Shown here piece after piece: positions 55,506 through 64,000 of a DNA stretch of 64,000 bases. The stretch's first letter is position 1. Each line of letters begins with the position of its first letter. Below the pieces are notes generated by a model. That model had not been told where the DNA came from. It was given only the letters and a program-made list of their open reading frames with translations, and did not search any database. Source of the DNA: JBNKWA01 sp050299555 (GTDB taxonomy: Bacteria; Pseudomonadota; Alphaproteobacteria; Rhodobacterales; Rhodobacteraceae). A program made the translations under genes and the position numbers. The DNA lies in the NCBI GenBank assembly GCA_050299555.1, contig JBNKWA010000026.1:1-64000 (forward strand), in the 5' to 3' direction.

Positions 55506-55967
55506 TCAGGCCCCCATCAGGTCGGCGGCGCGATGAATCGCGGCGCGGATGCGTGGATAGGTGGCGCAGCGGCAGACATTGCCGCTCATGAAGTCGGTGA
55601 TGTCCTGATCGCTCGGCTGCGGGTTGGTGGCCAAAAGCCCGATCGCCGACATGATCTGGCCCGACTGGCAATAGCCGCACTGGACCACGTCGAGCTCGGC
55701 CCAGGCCGCCTGCACGGCTTCGGCCTCCTTGCCCGAGACACCTTCGATGGTGGTGACCTCGGCCCCTTCGATGTCCTCGATGAAGGTCTGGCAGGACCGC
55801 ACCGGCTCGCCGTTCAGGTGCACGGTGCAGGCGCCGCAGGAGGCGACGCCGCAGCCGAACCGGGTGCCGGTCATCTGCAATTCGTCGCGGATGACCCAAA
55901 GCAGCGGCGTGCCCGGCTCGGCTTCGACGTCGACCGGCTTACCGTTGATCGAGAGAGATATGGCCAT
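55506..55967 (-). CDS. IorA-type 2Fe-2S small subunit of molybdenum hydroxylase
   Basis: This 153-residue protein carries two 2Fe-2S clusters that pass electrons from the molybdenum site. The plant-type cluster uses Cys39, Cys44, Cys47 and Cys59 (CGVASCGAC...C) and the second uses Cys97, Cys100, Cys132 and Cys134 (CGYC...CRC). It has no signal peptide and is presumably exported with the Tat-signalled large subunit. The stop is one base from the start of the large-subunit gene. The ATG at 55967 gives the standard N-terminus. Confidence 0.93.
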   Translation of the reverse strand: MAISLSINGKPVDVEAEPGTPLLWVIRDELQMTGTRFGCGVASCGACTVHLNGEPVRSCQTFIEDIEGAEVTTIEGVSGKEAEAVQAAWAELDVVQCGYCQSGQIMSAIGLLATNPQPSDQDITDFMSGNVCRCATYPRIRAAIHRAADLMGA

Positions 55968-56252
55968 GATTGATGTCCCTGAAGATGGCATTGAGCTGGC
56001 GTTTCTTGGCCGGCGGGACCGGCATGCGGCAAATGGGCCGGGTGGTTCAGATAGCGTGGTGACGGCCGGCATCAAGCGACCGCCGTCAAAGATGTCGCGA
56101 CATGGCGCCGACCTGAGCACGGGACGCCGAAAATTGGATCATGCGGGCCGAAAAGGTGCATTTCGGGTCAGTTTCCATGCGTGCGTTGGTCTTTCGGTCA
56201 CCAAGATCGGGTCAATTTGCCCACAAGTGCCGGCAACCGAAGGATTGATCCC

Positions 56253-56693
56253 ATGCCGCATGTCCACCCCGCCCGTGCCATCGCAGGCGCCGCCGTGGCC
56301 GTCGCTCTCGCCACATTTGTCCCGGGTTCGCCGCATGCCGGCCGGGCCGAGGCCGCCAGCACGGTACTGTGGCTGCAGGGCCCGTTCTGCAATACCGAGG
56401 CACAGATCGACCAGGTGCTGGCGCTGATCGCGCAAGGCAGCCATCCGCGCACCGCGGTCGAGCTGACCAATGCCGGCACCAGTGCCTGCACCTTCGTGGA
56501 TGCGATCCACTACCTCGTCGACGACGCTGCCCGTATCGGCGACAAGACGCCGTCGCAGGCGCCGGCCAAGTACCGCGCGCAGCTCGTCGGGGTGGCAGTC
56601 GGCGGTACCGTAAGGCCGGTTGCACCGGCGGCCGAGGTGTTCTTTGCCACGCCCGAGCCGCTTCAGGGCATCGGACCCGAACGCCAGTTGTGA
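56253..56693 (+). CDS. Small secreted protein of unknown family
   Basis: This 146-residue protein has a signal peptide (hydrophobic residues 8-22, cleavage near HAGRAEAAS) and two cysteines in the mature part (about residues 48 and 74), suitable for one disulfide. The region LWLQGPFCNTEAQIDQVLALI is followed by a threonine- and alanine-rich segment. I do not recognise a family. AAGGA lies eight bases before the ATG. It diverges from the molybdenum hydroxylase genes with a gap of 285 bases. Confidence 0.65.
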   Translation: MPHVHPARAIAGAAVAVALATFVPGSPHAGRAEAASTVLWLQGPFCNTEAQIDQVLALIAQGSHPRTAVELTNAGTSACTFVDAIHYLVDDAARIGDKTPSQAPAKYRAQLVGVAVGGTVRPVAPAAEVFFATPEPLQGIGPERQL

Positions 56694-57115
56694 GCGGAAG
56701 GCGGCCCGTCCTCCCCCTTGCGGGTCGGCCGGCCCGTTGCACCGCCCAGCGGGGTGTCGATGCCGTTGTCCGGTGGCGTGGCTGCGCCCTTCGGTGGCCG
56801 CCGGCGGTCGGACCTCGCCGCCCGTCGCCTGCTTCGGCGTCCGGGCGAGCCTGAGCCGGCGCAGCCGAAAGAGCGGTGCCGCCCGCGGCCGTCCGGACCG
56901 CCCGAACCGCGTGGCGCCTCCTGTCGCACCGCCATCCGCGTCAGCCGTGCGGAAAGTCGCGCGAATGTTAAGCAAGCTGCGGCACAGTCACACAATGGCC
57001 GAAAAAGGTGGTTTATCACCGGCGCGATTCCCGCTAGAGGCAGCCGCGTCGCAGGCCTGGGAGAACCAGCGGCCTGCCGATGTGGCGTTGATGTGTTGAA
57101 TTTGGGGAGTATGCC
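56694..57115. other. Intergenic region before the polysaccharide genes
   Basis: These 422 bases have no convincing coding region. The right part (about 56950-57060) is less GC-rich, as expected for a promoter of the GDP-mannose dehydrogenase operon; no clear -35/-10 pair or operator was found. Confidence 0.6.
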
Positions 57116-58384
57116 GTGAAGGTCGCAATTTTCGGTCTGGGCTATGTCGGTTTCACCGCCGCCTGCTGCATTGCCAGCGAGGGCCATGAGGTGGTCGGCA
57201 TCGATGTCAGCGAGAAGAAGGTCAAGGCGATCATGGCCGGCCAGACGCCCATCGTCGAGCCTTCGGTGGCCGAAATGCTCGCCAATGCCCTCGACCGCAA
57301 GCTTCTGACCGCGGCGACCTCGATCAACGGGCTTCTGGACGACACCGATCTGGCGATCGTCTGCGTCGGTACCCCCTCGGCCTCGGACGGCTCGCACAAC
57401 ATGGGCTATATCGCCGATGTCAGCCGCCAGATCGCGGCGACGCTGAAGCCGGGCCGGGCCAAGCCGATCACCGTGGCCTACCGCTCCACCATTCGCCCCG
57501 GCACCATCGAGGATCTCATCCGGCCGATCTTCACCGATGTCGCCGGACAGGAGGCGATGCAGCACGTGCGGCTGGTCTACAATCCCGAGTTCCTGCGCGA
57601 AGGCACCGCCGTCAACGACTATTTCCATCCGCCGAAGATCGTCATCGGCACCATCGATGGCAAACCCGACCCGGCCATGGACATCCTCAACGCCAATATC
57701 GACGCGCCGGTCTTCAACACCGGCTATCGCGAGGCCGAGATCACCAAGTTCGTGGACAACACCTGGCATGCGGTGAAGGTGGCGTTCGCCAACGAGATCG
57801 GCCGGGTCTGCCTTCAGCTCGGCATCTCGGCGCAGCAGGTTCACCAGATCTTCGTCTCCGACACCAAGCTGAACATCTCGCCCTATTACACCCGGCCGGG
57901 CGGCGCGTTCGGCGGCTCCTGTCTGCCCAAGGACGTGCGCGCCCTGCAGTTCATGGGCCAGGGCTGCGGCGCCGATACCCACCTGATCGACAGCCTGATG
58001 CGCTCGAACGAGGCGCACAAGAAGCTGCTCTACCGGCACGTGGTCACCGGGCTGCAGCCGGGCGCCAAGGTGCTGCTGGCCGGGCTGGCCTTCAAGGCCG
58101 AGACCGACGACCTCAGGGAAAGCCCCAATGTGGACATGGCCCGGGCGCTGCTGTCCGAAGGCTTCGACCTGGAAATCTTCGATCCGGCCATCGACGCCAC
58201 CAAGCTGGTGGGCGCCAACCTCGGCTATGCCTTCAGCCAGTTGCCGCGGCTGGAGCGGATGCTGGTCTCCAAGGCGCATGCCGAGGCCACCGTCTACGAC
58301 CGGGTGATCGCCGCCAACGCCACCGCGCGCCAGCTGGTGCTGAAGAACCCCGAGCGGTCGATCGACATCGGGGCGCTGCCATGA
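57116..58384 (+). CDS. GDP-mannose 6-dehydrogenase (AlgD-like)
   Basis: This 422-residue enzyme oxidises GDP-mannose to GDP-mannuronate in two steps. The NAD site is IFGLGYVGF, and the catalytic cysteine is Cys269 in GGSCLPKDVRAL. The segments NPEFLREGTAVNDYFHPP and SYYTRPGGAFGGS-like NISPYYTRPGG are closer to AlgD than to UDP-glucose dehydrogenase, and the neighbouring ManC/AlgA gene makes GDP-mannose. GTG starts the gene. It overlaps the next glycosyltransferase gene by ATGA. I judge GDP-mannose as substrate at about 80 per cent. Confidence 0.85.
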   Translation: MKVAIFGLGYVGFTAACCIASEGHEVVGIDVSEKKVKAIMAGQTPIVEPSVAEMLANALDRKLLTAATSINGLLDDTDLAIVCVGTPSASDGSHNMGYIADVSRQIAATLKPGRAKPITVAYRSTIRPGTIEDLIRPIFTDVAGQEAMQHVRLVYNPEFLREGTAVNDYFHPPKIVIGTIDGKPDPAMDILNANIDAPVFNTGYREAEITKFVDNTWHAVKVAFANEIGRVCLQLGISAQQVHQIFVSDTKLNISPYYTRPGGAFGGSCLPKDVRALQFMGQGCGADTHLIDSLMRSNEAHKKLLYRHVVTGLQPGAKVLLAGLAFKAETDDLRESPNVDMARALLSEGFDLEIFDPAIDATKLVGANLGYAFSQLPRLERMLVSKAHAEATVYDRVIAANATARQLVLKNPERSIDIGALP

Positions 58385-59643
58385 GCGCGCTGCCCAGGCC
58401 CGCCGAGGCGAAGCCTGCCACCGCCATGCCGCGGCTCGATGCGGTGCGCGCCGCCAGGCCGCTGGCCGGCCGCAAGGTGCTGATCATCGTCGAGAACCTG
58501 CCCTTGCCCTTCGACCGCAGGGTCTGGCACGAAAGCCGCACGCTGACCGCCGCGGGTGCCCAGGTGGCGGTGATCTGCCCCACCGGCAAGGGATACGAGG
58601 CGCGCCACGAGGAACTGGACGGCGTCCACATCTACCGCCATCCGCTGCCGCTCGACGCCAAGGGTGCCTCGGGCTACCTGCTGGAATACGGCGCCGCGCT
58701 GTGGCACGAGACGCGGCTGGCCTGGAAGATCTGGCGCAGGCACGGGTTCGACACCATCCAGGGCTGCAACCCGCCGGACCTGATCTTCCTCGTGGCCTGG
58801 CCCTTCAAGCTGCTGGGCAAGCGCTACATCTTCGATCATCACGACATCAACCCCGAGCTCTACGAGGCCAAGTTCAACCGCCGCGGGTTCTTCTGGCGGC
58901 TGATGGTGCTGTTCGAGAAGCTGAACTTCATGTCGGCCAAGGTGGTGATCTCGACCAACAATTCCTACAAGGCCATCGCCATGGAGCGGGGCGGCAAGCG
59001 CGACGAGGACGTGTTCGTGGTCCGCTCCGGCCCCGACCTCAACCGCCTGCACGTGATGCCGGCCAATCCGAAATGGAAGAACGGCCGCAAGCACATGGTG
59101 GGCTACGTCGGCGTGATGGGCGATCAGGAGGGCATCGACCTTCTGCTCGACAGCGCCCGGATCATGGTCAAGGAGCGTGGCGAGGACATCCAGTTCGTGC
59201 TGGTCGGCGGTGGCCCGGCGCTCGACGATCTGCAGCGGATGACGGCCGAGATGGGGCTTGAGGATCATGTCACCTTCACCGGCCGGGCGCCGGACGAGGT
59301 GCTGTTCGAGGTGCTGTCGAGCGCGGATGTCTGCGTGAACCCGGACCGGGTGAACCCGATGAACGACAAGTCCACCATGAACAAGATCCTGGAATACATG
59401 GCGTTCTCCAAGCCGATCGTGCAGTTCGAGGTGGCCGAGGGCCGGTTCTCGGCGCAGGAGGCGTCGCTTTACGCGCGGCCCAACGACACCGCCGACATGG
59501 CCGACAAGATCATGGCGCTGCTGGCCGATCCGGCCCAACGTGCCGAGATGGGCGCCTATGGCCGTGCCCGGGTCGAGACCGAGCTGAGCTGGGATCACCA
59601 GGTCGACACGCTGGTGGCCGCCTACCAGCGGGTGGCGCGATGA
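58381..59643 (+). CDS. Family 4-type glycosyltransferase
   Basis: This 420-residue cytoplasmic transferase has a GT-B fold with a family 4 signature: VIVENLPLPFDRRVWHESRTL near the start, GYVGVMGDQEGIDLLLDSA for the nucleotide domain, and NPMNDKSTMNKILEYMAFSKP with the acidic residues of the donor site. It probably adds a sugar to the polymer made from GDP-mannuronate or GDP-mannose. It overlaps the dehydrogenase gene and is 97 bases before the ManC/AlgA gene. Confidence 0.88.
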   Translation: MSALPRPAEAKPATAMPRLDAVRAARPLAGRKVLIIVENLPLPFDRRVWHESRTLTAAGAQVAVICPTGKGYEARHEELDGVHIYRHPLPLDAKGASGYLLEYGAALWHETRLAWKIWRRHGFDTIQGCNPPDLIFLVAWPFKLLGKRYIFDHHDINPELYEAKFNRRGFFWRLMVLFEKLNFMSAKVVISTNNSYKAIAMERGGKRDEDVFVVRSGPDLNRLHVMPANPKWKNGRKHMVGYVGVMGDQEGIDLLLDSARIMVKERGEDIQFVLVGGGPALDDLQRMTAEMGLEDHVTFTGRAPDEVLFEVLSSADVCVNPDRVNPMNDKSTMNKILEYMAFSKPIVQFEVAEGRFSAQEASLYARPNDTADMADKIMALLADPAQRAEMGAYGRARVETELSWDHQVDTLVAAYQRVAR

Positions 59644-59740
59644 TGCCGGTCCGTCCTGCCGCCCTTGCCATGGTCCTGCCGCTAATCCGTGCTGGTTTCG
59701 CCGTCGAGTGAACATCCGCGAATCTTTCGGAGTCTGACCA

Positions 59741-61162
59741 ATGACGATCCATCCCGTCATCCTGTGCGGCGGTTCGGGAACCCGGCTCTGGCCGCTCTCG
59801 CGCAAGAGCTACCCCAAGCAGTTTGCCGCGTTGATGGGCGAGGAGAGCCTCTATCAGGCCAGTCTGCGCCGACTGAGCGGCGAGGGGTTCGCCAGGCCGG
59901 TGGTGGTGACCAACTCCGACTTCCGCTTCATCGCCACCGAGCAGCTTTCCGCGGTCGGGATCGAAGAGGCCACGGTGCTGATCGAGCCGGTCAGCCGCAA
60001 CACGGCGCCGGCGGTGCTGTGCGCGGCGCTGACACTCCAGGACAAGCCCGATGATCTGATGCTGGTGGCGCCGTCCGATCACGTCATCGCCGATGCCGAT
60101 GCCTTCCGTGCCGCCGCGCTGGCGGGGGCCGAGGCGGCGAAGGGCGGCACGCTGGTCACCTTCGGCATCGCGCCGGACCGGCCCGAGACCGGCTATGGCT
60201 ATCTGGAACTGGCCGACAAGCCCGAGGACCTGTCCGCCACGCCGCGCACGCTCAAGCGGTTCGTGGAAAAGCCCGATGCCGCGGCCGCCGCGAAGATGGT
60301 CGAGAGCGGCCGTTACCTGTGGAATGCAGGCATCTTCCTGTTCCGGGTCGGCGACATCATCGCCGCCTTCGAGGCCTCGGCGCCCGACCTGCTGGAACCC
60401 TGCCGCCGCGCCGTCGCCGAGGGCCGCACCGACCTGATGTTCTTCCGTCTCGGCGAGGCGGCCTTTGCCACCGCCCGCGACATCTCCATCGACTACGCGG
60501 TGATGGAGAAGGCGCCCAGGTTGGCGGTCGTGCCCTATGCCGGCGGCTGGTCCGACCTCGGCTCGTGGGACGCGGTCTGGAAGGAGATGGAACCCGATTC
60601 TGCCGGCGTCTCGGCCAGCGGGCCGGTGACCGCCATCGACTGCGCCGACAGCCTGCTGCGCTCGGAGGACAGCGACATCCGCCTGGTGGGCCTGGGGCTG
60701 AAGAACACCGCCGTCATCGCCATGCGCGACGCGGTGCTGGTGGCCGACATGACCGACGGCCAGCGGGTCAAGGAGGTGGTCGCCCGGCTGAAGGCGGACA
60801 AGGTCACCCAGGCCGAGGAGTTCCCGCGCTGCCACCGGCCCTGGGGCTGGTACGAGACGCTGTCGCTGGGCGGCCGCTTTCAGGTCAAGCGGATCATGGT
60901 CAAGCCCGGCGGCGTCCTGTCGCTGCAAAGCCACCACCACCGGTCCGAGCACTGGATCGTGGTCAGCGGCACCGCCAAGGTGACCGTGGGCGAGGAGGCG
61001 CGGCTGTTGACCGAGAACCAGTCGGTCTACATCCCGCTCGGTTCGGTGCACCGGATGGAGAACCCCGGCAAGGTGGAGATGCACCTGATCGAGGTGCAGA
61101 CCGGCGCCTATCTCGGCGAGGACGACATCGTCCGTTACGAGGACATCTACGCCCGCGCCTGA
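59741..61162 (+). CDS. manC: Mannose-1-phosphate guanylyltransferase / mannose-6-phosphate isomerase
   Basis: This 473-residue bifunctional enzyme makes GDP-mannose. The N-terminal nucleotidyltransferase has GGSGTRLWPLSRKSYPKQF (8-26) and the FVEKP motif near residue 180; the C-terminal cupin (about 365-465) has the zinc histidines QSHHHRSEHW of the type II isomerase. The length is standard for AlgA/ManC/XanB. With the AlgD-like enzyme it supplies GDP-mannuronate. A stable hairpin follows at 61199. Confidence 0.95.
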   Translation: MTIHPVILCGGSGTRLWPLSRKSYPKQFAALMGEESLYQASLRRLSGEGFARPVVVTNSDFRFIATEQLSAVGIEEATVLIEPVSRNTAPAVLCAALTLQDKPDDLMLVAPSDHVIADADAFRAAALAGAEAAKGGTLVTFGIAPDRPETGYGYLELADKPEDLSATPRTLKRFVEKPDAAAAAKMVESGRYLWNAGIFLFRVGDIIAAFEASAPDLLEPCRRAVAEGRTDLMFFRLGEAAFATARDISIDYAVMEKAPRLAVVPYAGGWSDLGSWDAVWKEMEPDSAGVSASGPVTAIDCADSLLRSEDSDIRLVGLGLKNTAVIAMRDAVLVADMTDGQRVKEVVARLKADKVTQAEEFPRCHRPWGWYETLSLGGRFQVKRIMVKPGGVLSLQSHHHRSEHWIVVSGTAKVTVGEEARLLTENQSVYIPLGSVHRMENPGKVEMHLIEVQTGAYLGEDDIVRYEDIYARA

Positions 61163-61198
61163 CCCCGCGCCTGACGCAGCGCCGTTGTCGCCACGGTT

Positions 61199-61217
61199 GC
61201 CCGGCCGCGTGCCGGGC
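61199..61217 (+). terminator. Hairpin after manC
   Basis: GCCCGGC-CGCGT-GCCGGGC forms a perfect seven-base stem 36 bases after the manC stop. There is no T-run, so it is a weak candidate for the end of the polysaccharide transcript. Confidence 0.4.
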
Positions 61218-61341
61218 CGCGCGCCCCATGGCCGTTATCAATCCGGCAACATTGCCGCGCCACCTTCCCCGTTTGCGCGGGCGGTGCCTGCCGGCACGCC
61301 TGAATTTCGATCAACATATTGGCATAGAACGGAAAATTTTC

Positions 61342-61647
61342 ATGAAAAGCCTTGGCCTTGGCATGTTCTCAGGGAAGGGAAAGAAGGGCACGAAGTGGCC
61401 CAGGTCGGTGGACCTCCTGCTCAGCTTCGACGTGCCTGCAACGGTCCCCGAGCCGGTCACCACCTTTCCTGCCAGCGGTTCGGCCGCCCTCAGCTTCGAT
61501 GTGCCGGCACCCGACCCCGAGCCGGTCACCACCTTTCCCATCGGCGGGTCGGCTTCCCTCGCCTTCGACGTCCCGGAACCCTCGGCCACCACCTATCCGG
61601 GATCCGGCTCGGCGGCGCTCGATTACCAGGTGCCCGCTCCGGCCTGA
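61342..61647 (+). CDS. Small tandem-repeat protein
   Basis: This 101-residue frame starts MKSLGLGMFSGKGKKGTKW and is followed by three imperfect repeats of about 27 residues with the consensus SFDVPAPxPEPVTTFPxxGSAAL. The repeats are proline-, valine- and threonine-rich and nearly free of charged residues except Asp and Glu. There is no signal peptide or membrane helix, and no cysteine. The ATG lies in an AT-rich stretch without a clear ribosome-binding site. It is placed between manC and the NRPS gene. I do not recognise a family; it could be a surface or matrix protein or an unusual peptide precursor, but function is unknown. Confidence 0.65.
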   Translation: MKSLGLGMFSGKGKKGTKWPRSVDLLLSFDVPATVPEPVTTFPASGSAALSFDVPAPDPEPVTTFPIGGSASLAFDVPEPSATTYPGSGSAALDYQVPAPA

Positions 61648-61816
61648 TGCGCTCTTGCGCCGCCTCCCAACTGTGAGATTTGTCAACTATGATGTCCCGG
61701 GGTCCTTGCGACACATGCCCAACTGTTGACACAGTTTCGGGCGACGCAAAGGTCTTCGGCCGGCACGGGGAGTCGTGCAGGCTGTGGGGGCTATTACAGT
61801 TGTGGGAGGCGTCGGT

Positions 61817-64000
61817 ATGGATGCCGTGTTCTGCGGCGACGGCACGCTGCTGGTTCAGTGTGCCGAAGCGTTCCTGAAGGCTGGCGGATCGGTATCCGCC
61901 GTCTGTTCCGATGATGCGCGGGTTCGCGAATGGGCCGAGCAGGCCGGTTACCCGGTGCGTCCGCTCCAGGGCCTTGCCGCAACCGATGTGCCCGACTGCG
62001 ACTATCTTTTCAGCGTCGCCAACCTGACGGTGCTGCCCGATGCCGTGCTGGCGCGGGCCCGCCGCGCCGCGGTGAACTTCCACGACGGTCCGCTGCCAGC
62101 CTATTCGGGGCTGAATGTTCCGGCCTGGGCGATCATGGCCGGCGAGCGCACCCATGCGGTGACCTGGCACGAGATGACCACCGGCGTCGACCGCGGAAAC
62201 ATCCTCAAGACCCGCAGCGTCGAGATCGCACCCGACGAAACCGCATTCAGCCTCAACGCCAAGTGTTACGGCGCCGGCGTCGAAAGCTTTGCCGAGCTGG
62301 CGGGCGAGCTCTTGGCCGGTCGGGCCCAGCCGGTCCCGCAGACCGGCGAGCGTGGCTGGTACGGCCGGGCGCGGCGTCCCGCCGGGCTGGGGCTTCTCGA
62401 CCTGACCCGGCCGGCCGAGGCGCTGGCGCAGCTGGTGCGCGGTCTGGATTTCGGCACCTACGCCAACCCGCTGTGCTGCCCCAAGCTGTGGACGGGCCAG
62501 GCGCTGCTTGTCGTTCGCGGCGCCGAGGCGGCGACGGGCCAGGGTGCGCCGGGGCAGGTAATTGCCGCCGATGGCGACACACTGACCGTGATGACCGGCG
62601 ACGGTGCCCTGCGCCTTACCGGCCTGACCGGGCCTGACGGCGCCGCAGCGGCCATGCCCGCGGTTGGCGCGACGTTGCCCGATCTCGATGCCCCGGACGA
62701 GGACCTTGTCCGCGCCGTCGGCAAGTCCGAGGATCACTGGCGCCACTGTCTGGAAACCGGCACTCCGGCGCTGCCGCCGCATCCGGCCGGCCATGCGCCC
62801 GGCGAGGGTGTGGTTGCCGAGGCGCTGACCCTGCCCGAGGGGCTTGGCGGTGACGGGCTGGCGGCAGCCTATGGCGCCTGGGTCGCGCTGTTGACCGGGC
62901 ACGGCACACTCACCCTGCCGCTGCGGGGTGCGACACGGTCGCCGCTGGTCTCGGACCTCCGGCCGGTAAGCCTTGCAGTCGATCCTGCCGCCACGCCGGC
63001 AGCCCTGACCGCGACCTTTGCCGCCGCGCGCGAGGCCGCACTGGCCGAAGGCCCGATGGCCGCCGACCTGCCGCTTCGCCTGGGTGAGCACGATGCCGGC
63101 GCCCATGCGCTTTCGGTGCTGTCGGTCTCGATCTCCGATGCCGTCACCAGCGACGTCGCGGCCCTTGGCGGTGGCAAGCTGGCACTGTCCGGCGACCGGC
63201 TTGTGGCGCGCCAGGGGCTCTACACGCCGGCGATGCTGAAGGGCATGGCGGCACAACTCTCTGCCTTCGCTGCGGCCTTCGCCGCCAATCCCGGAACGGC
63301 GCTGGGCGAATTGCCCCTTGCGGCGCCGGATGCGTCCCTGTCCCGGTCCGGCGATGCCTATGACCGCGATACGCCGATCCATGCCGCCATCGCCGCCCGT
63401 GCCGCGGCGGCGCCCGATGCGCCGGCACTCGAGGCGGGCGCGGCCAAGCTGACCTGCGCCGAGCTTGACACCCGCGCCACCGCGCTGGCCGGCGCCCTGG
63501 CCGAGCGCGGGGCCAGACCCGGCACCACGGTCGGCCTCTGCCTGGAGCGTACCGCCGACCTCGTCGTCGCCATGCTGGCGATCCTCAAGACCGGTGCCGC
63601 CTATCTGCCGCTGGATCCCGCCTATCCCGCCGACCGCATCGCCTACATGGTCGAGGATTCCGGCGCCTCTCTGATCGTCGCCTCACCGTCGGCCGCCAGC
63701 CGGCTGGGGCTCGATCCGGCCAAGGTGGTCGGTCCCGATGCCACCGGCAGCGGGGCGCTGACCGCGCCGACCGCCGACGACCTCGCCTACCTGATCTACA
63801 CCTCGGGTTCCACCGGGCGGCCCAAGGGCGTGATGGTGCGCCACCGCAACGTGATGAACTTCTTCGCCGGCATGGACGAGAAGGTGCCCCATGACCAGGG
63901 GGCCCGGCTGCTGGCGGTGACCTCGGTCAGCTTCGACATCTCGGTGCTGGAGATCCTCTGGGCGCTGGCCCGCGGCGTCACCGTGGTCCTGCAGACCGAC
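61817..64000 (+). CDS. NRPS with N-terminal formyltransferase and adenylation domain, partial
   Basis: The frame runs without a stop from the ATG at 61817 (GGGAGG seven bases before) to the window end, 728 codons. Residues 1-180 resemble the formyltransferase fold of Fmt; N87, H89 (VNFHDGPLPAYSGLN) and D125 (GVDRGNI) match the catalytic triad. An Fmt C-terminal-like domain follows (about 185-275). Residues about 290-515 resemble the last part of a condensation domain but lack HHxxxDG. The adenylation domain starts near 516, with LKTGAAYLPLDP and YTSGSTGRPKG (660-670), and is cut before its selectivity motifs. LgrA of linear gramicidin synthesis also begins with a formylation domain, so the first residue of a peptide product could be N-formylated. 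Confidence 0.85.
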   Translation, partial: MDAVFCGDGTLLVQCAEAFLKAGGSVSAVCSDDARVREWAEQAGYPVRPLQGLAATDVPDCDYLFSVANLTVLPDAVLARARRAAVNFHDGPLPAYSGLNVPAWAIMAGERTHAVTWHEMTTGVDRGNILKTRSVEIAPDETAFSLNAKCYGAGVESFAELAGELLAGRAQPVPQTGERGWYGRARRPAGLGLLDLTRPAEALAQLVRGLDFGTYANPLCCPKLWTGQALLVVRGAEAATGQGAPGQVIAADGDTLTVMTGDGALRLTGLTGPDGAAAAMPAVGATLPDLDAPDEDLVRAVGKSEDHWRHCLETGTPALPPHPAGHAPGEGVVAEALTLPEGLGGDGLAAAYGAWVALLTGHGTLTLPLRGATRSPLVSDLRPVSLAVDPAATPAALTATFAAAREAALAEGPMAADLPLRLGEHDAGAHALSVLSVSISDAVTSDVAALGGGKLALSGDRLVARQGLYTPAMLKGMAAQLSAFAAAFAANPGTALGELPLAAPDASLSRSGDAYDRDTPIHAAIAARAAAAPDAPALEAGAAKLTCAELDTRATALAGALAERGARPGTTVGLCLERTADLVVAMLAILKTGAAYLPLDPAYPADRIAYMVEDSGASLIVASPSAASRLGLDPAKVVGPDATGSGALTAPTADDLAYLIYTSGSTGRPKGVMVRHRNVMNFFAGMDEKVPHDQGARLLAVTSVSFDISVLEILWALARGVTVVLQTD

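Noticed and set aside
61648..61816. TTGACA at 61726 as the -35 box of the NRPS promoter
   Set aside because: No acceptable -10 element lies 16-18 bases downstream; the site is also part of an AACTGT/ACAGTT inverted repeat that may be an operator, but evidence is too thin.

Overview
This 64-kb window is very GC-rich, and its gene content points to an alphaproteobacterium, most likely of the Rhodobacterales. The evidence is an aapJQMP/bztABCD-type amino-acid transporter, an ATP12-type F1-ATPase chaperone, a long PstA with an alphaproteobacterial N-terminal extension, a thioredoxin-active CnoX, DUF1127 micro-proteins and a CenR-like regulator. Most of it is ordinary chromosome with tightly packed operons, many joined by ATGA stop/start overlaps. 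I saw no rRNA, tRNA, CRISPR array, integrase or complete insertion sequence. The first 85 bases are a pure C run that looks like padding or an assembly artefact.

Layout. 0.1-3.7 kb: sterol-desaturase-like oxidase, ferredoxin-like protein, SixA-like phosphatase, then an RTX protein on the other strand. 3.8-8.7 kb (minus): amino-acid ABC transporter aapJQMP with a VOC protein. 8.9-12.3 kb (minus): overlapping cluster crcB-rluC-HAD-ATP12-thioesterase. 12.4-14.7 kb (minus): two tandem degenerate BLUF proteins and rarA. 14.8-17.5 kb (plus): YjbQ, DUF4389, nrdR, ribD. 17.5-18.5 kb (minus): two paralogous small secreted proteins. 18.7-24.6 kb: HD hydrolase and GNAT, DUF1127 micro-proteins divergent from a LysR regulator, then cnoX, a Lon-N protein, a Trm112-like protein and an amidase. 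24.8-37.1 kb: dapC, ftsK, lolA, xth, cenR-like regulator, ribA, L,D-transpeptidase, Na/Ca exchanger, rpsO, pnp. 37.2-45.9 kb: an epimerase, then the Pho regulon phoR-pstS-pstC-pstA-pstB-phoU-phoB (minus) with an array of PhoB-like half-sites before pstS. 46-50 kb: DUF1178, lysC, ptsP. 50-53.3 kb: a secreted alpha/beta hydrolase bracketed by two copies of a composite palindromic repeat, then a pyruvyltransferase and a sialyltransferase-like (GT29) enzyme. 53.3-56.7 kb: an IorAB-type molybdenum hydroxylase and a small secreted protein. 57.1-61.2 kb: GDP-mannose 6-dehydrogenase, glycosyltransferase and ManC/AlgA, together a GDP-mannuronate-type exopolysaccharide module. 61.3-64 kb: a small tandem-repeat protein and the start of an NRPS with an N-terminal formyltransferase domain, cut by the window edge.

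The least explained material is: (i) a family of five intergenic hairpins with variable stems and a constant C-rich loop whose complement reads as a potential G-quadruplex; (ii) the duplicated ~175-bp composite of CGTCCCCATGGGGACG palindromes around the hydrolase gene; (iii) the tandem BLUF proteins, both lacking the photoswitch glutamine; and (iv) the repeat protein plus formylating NRPS beside the polysaccharide genes. Start codons were chosen by ribosome-binding sites and family alignment from memory; no database search was run.
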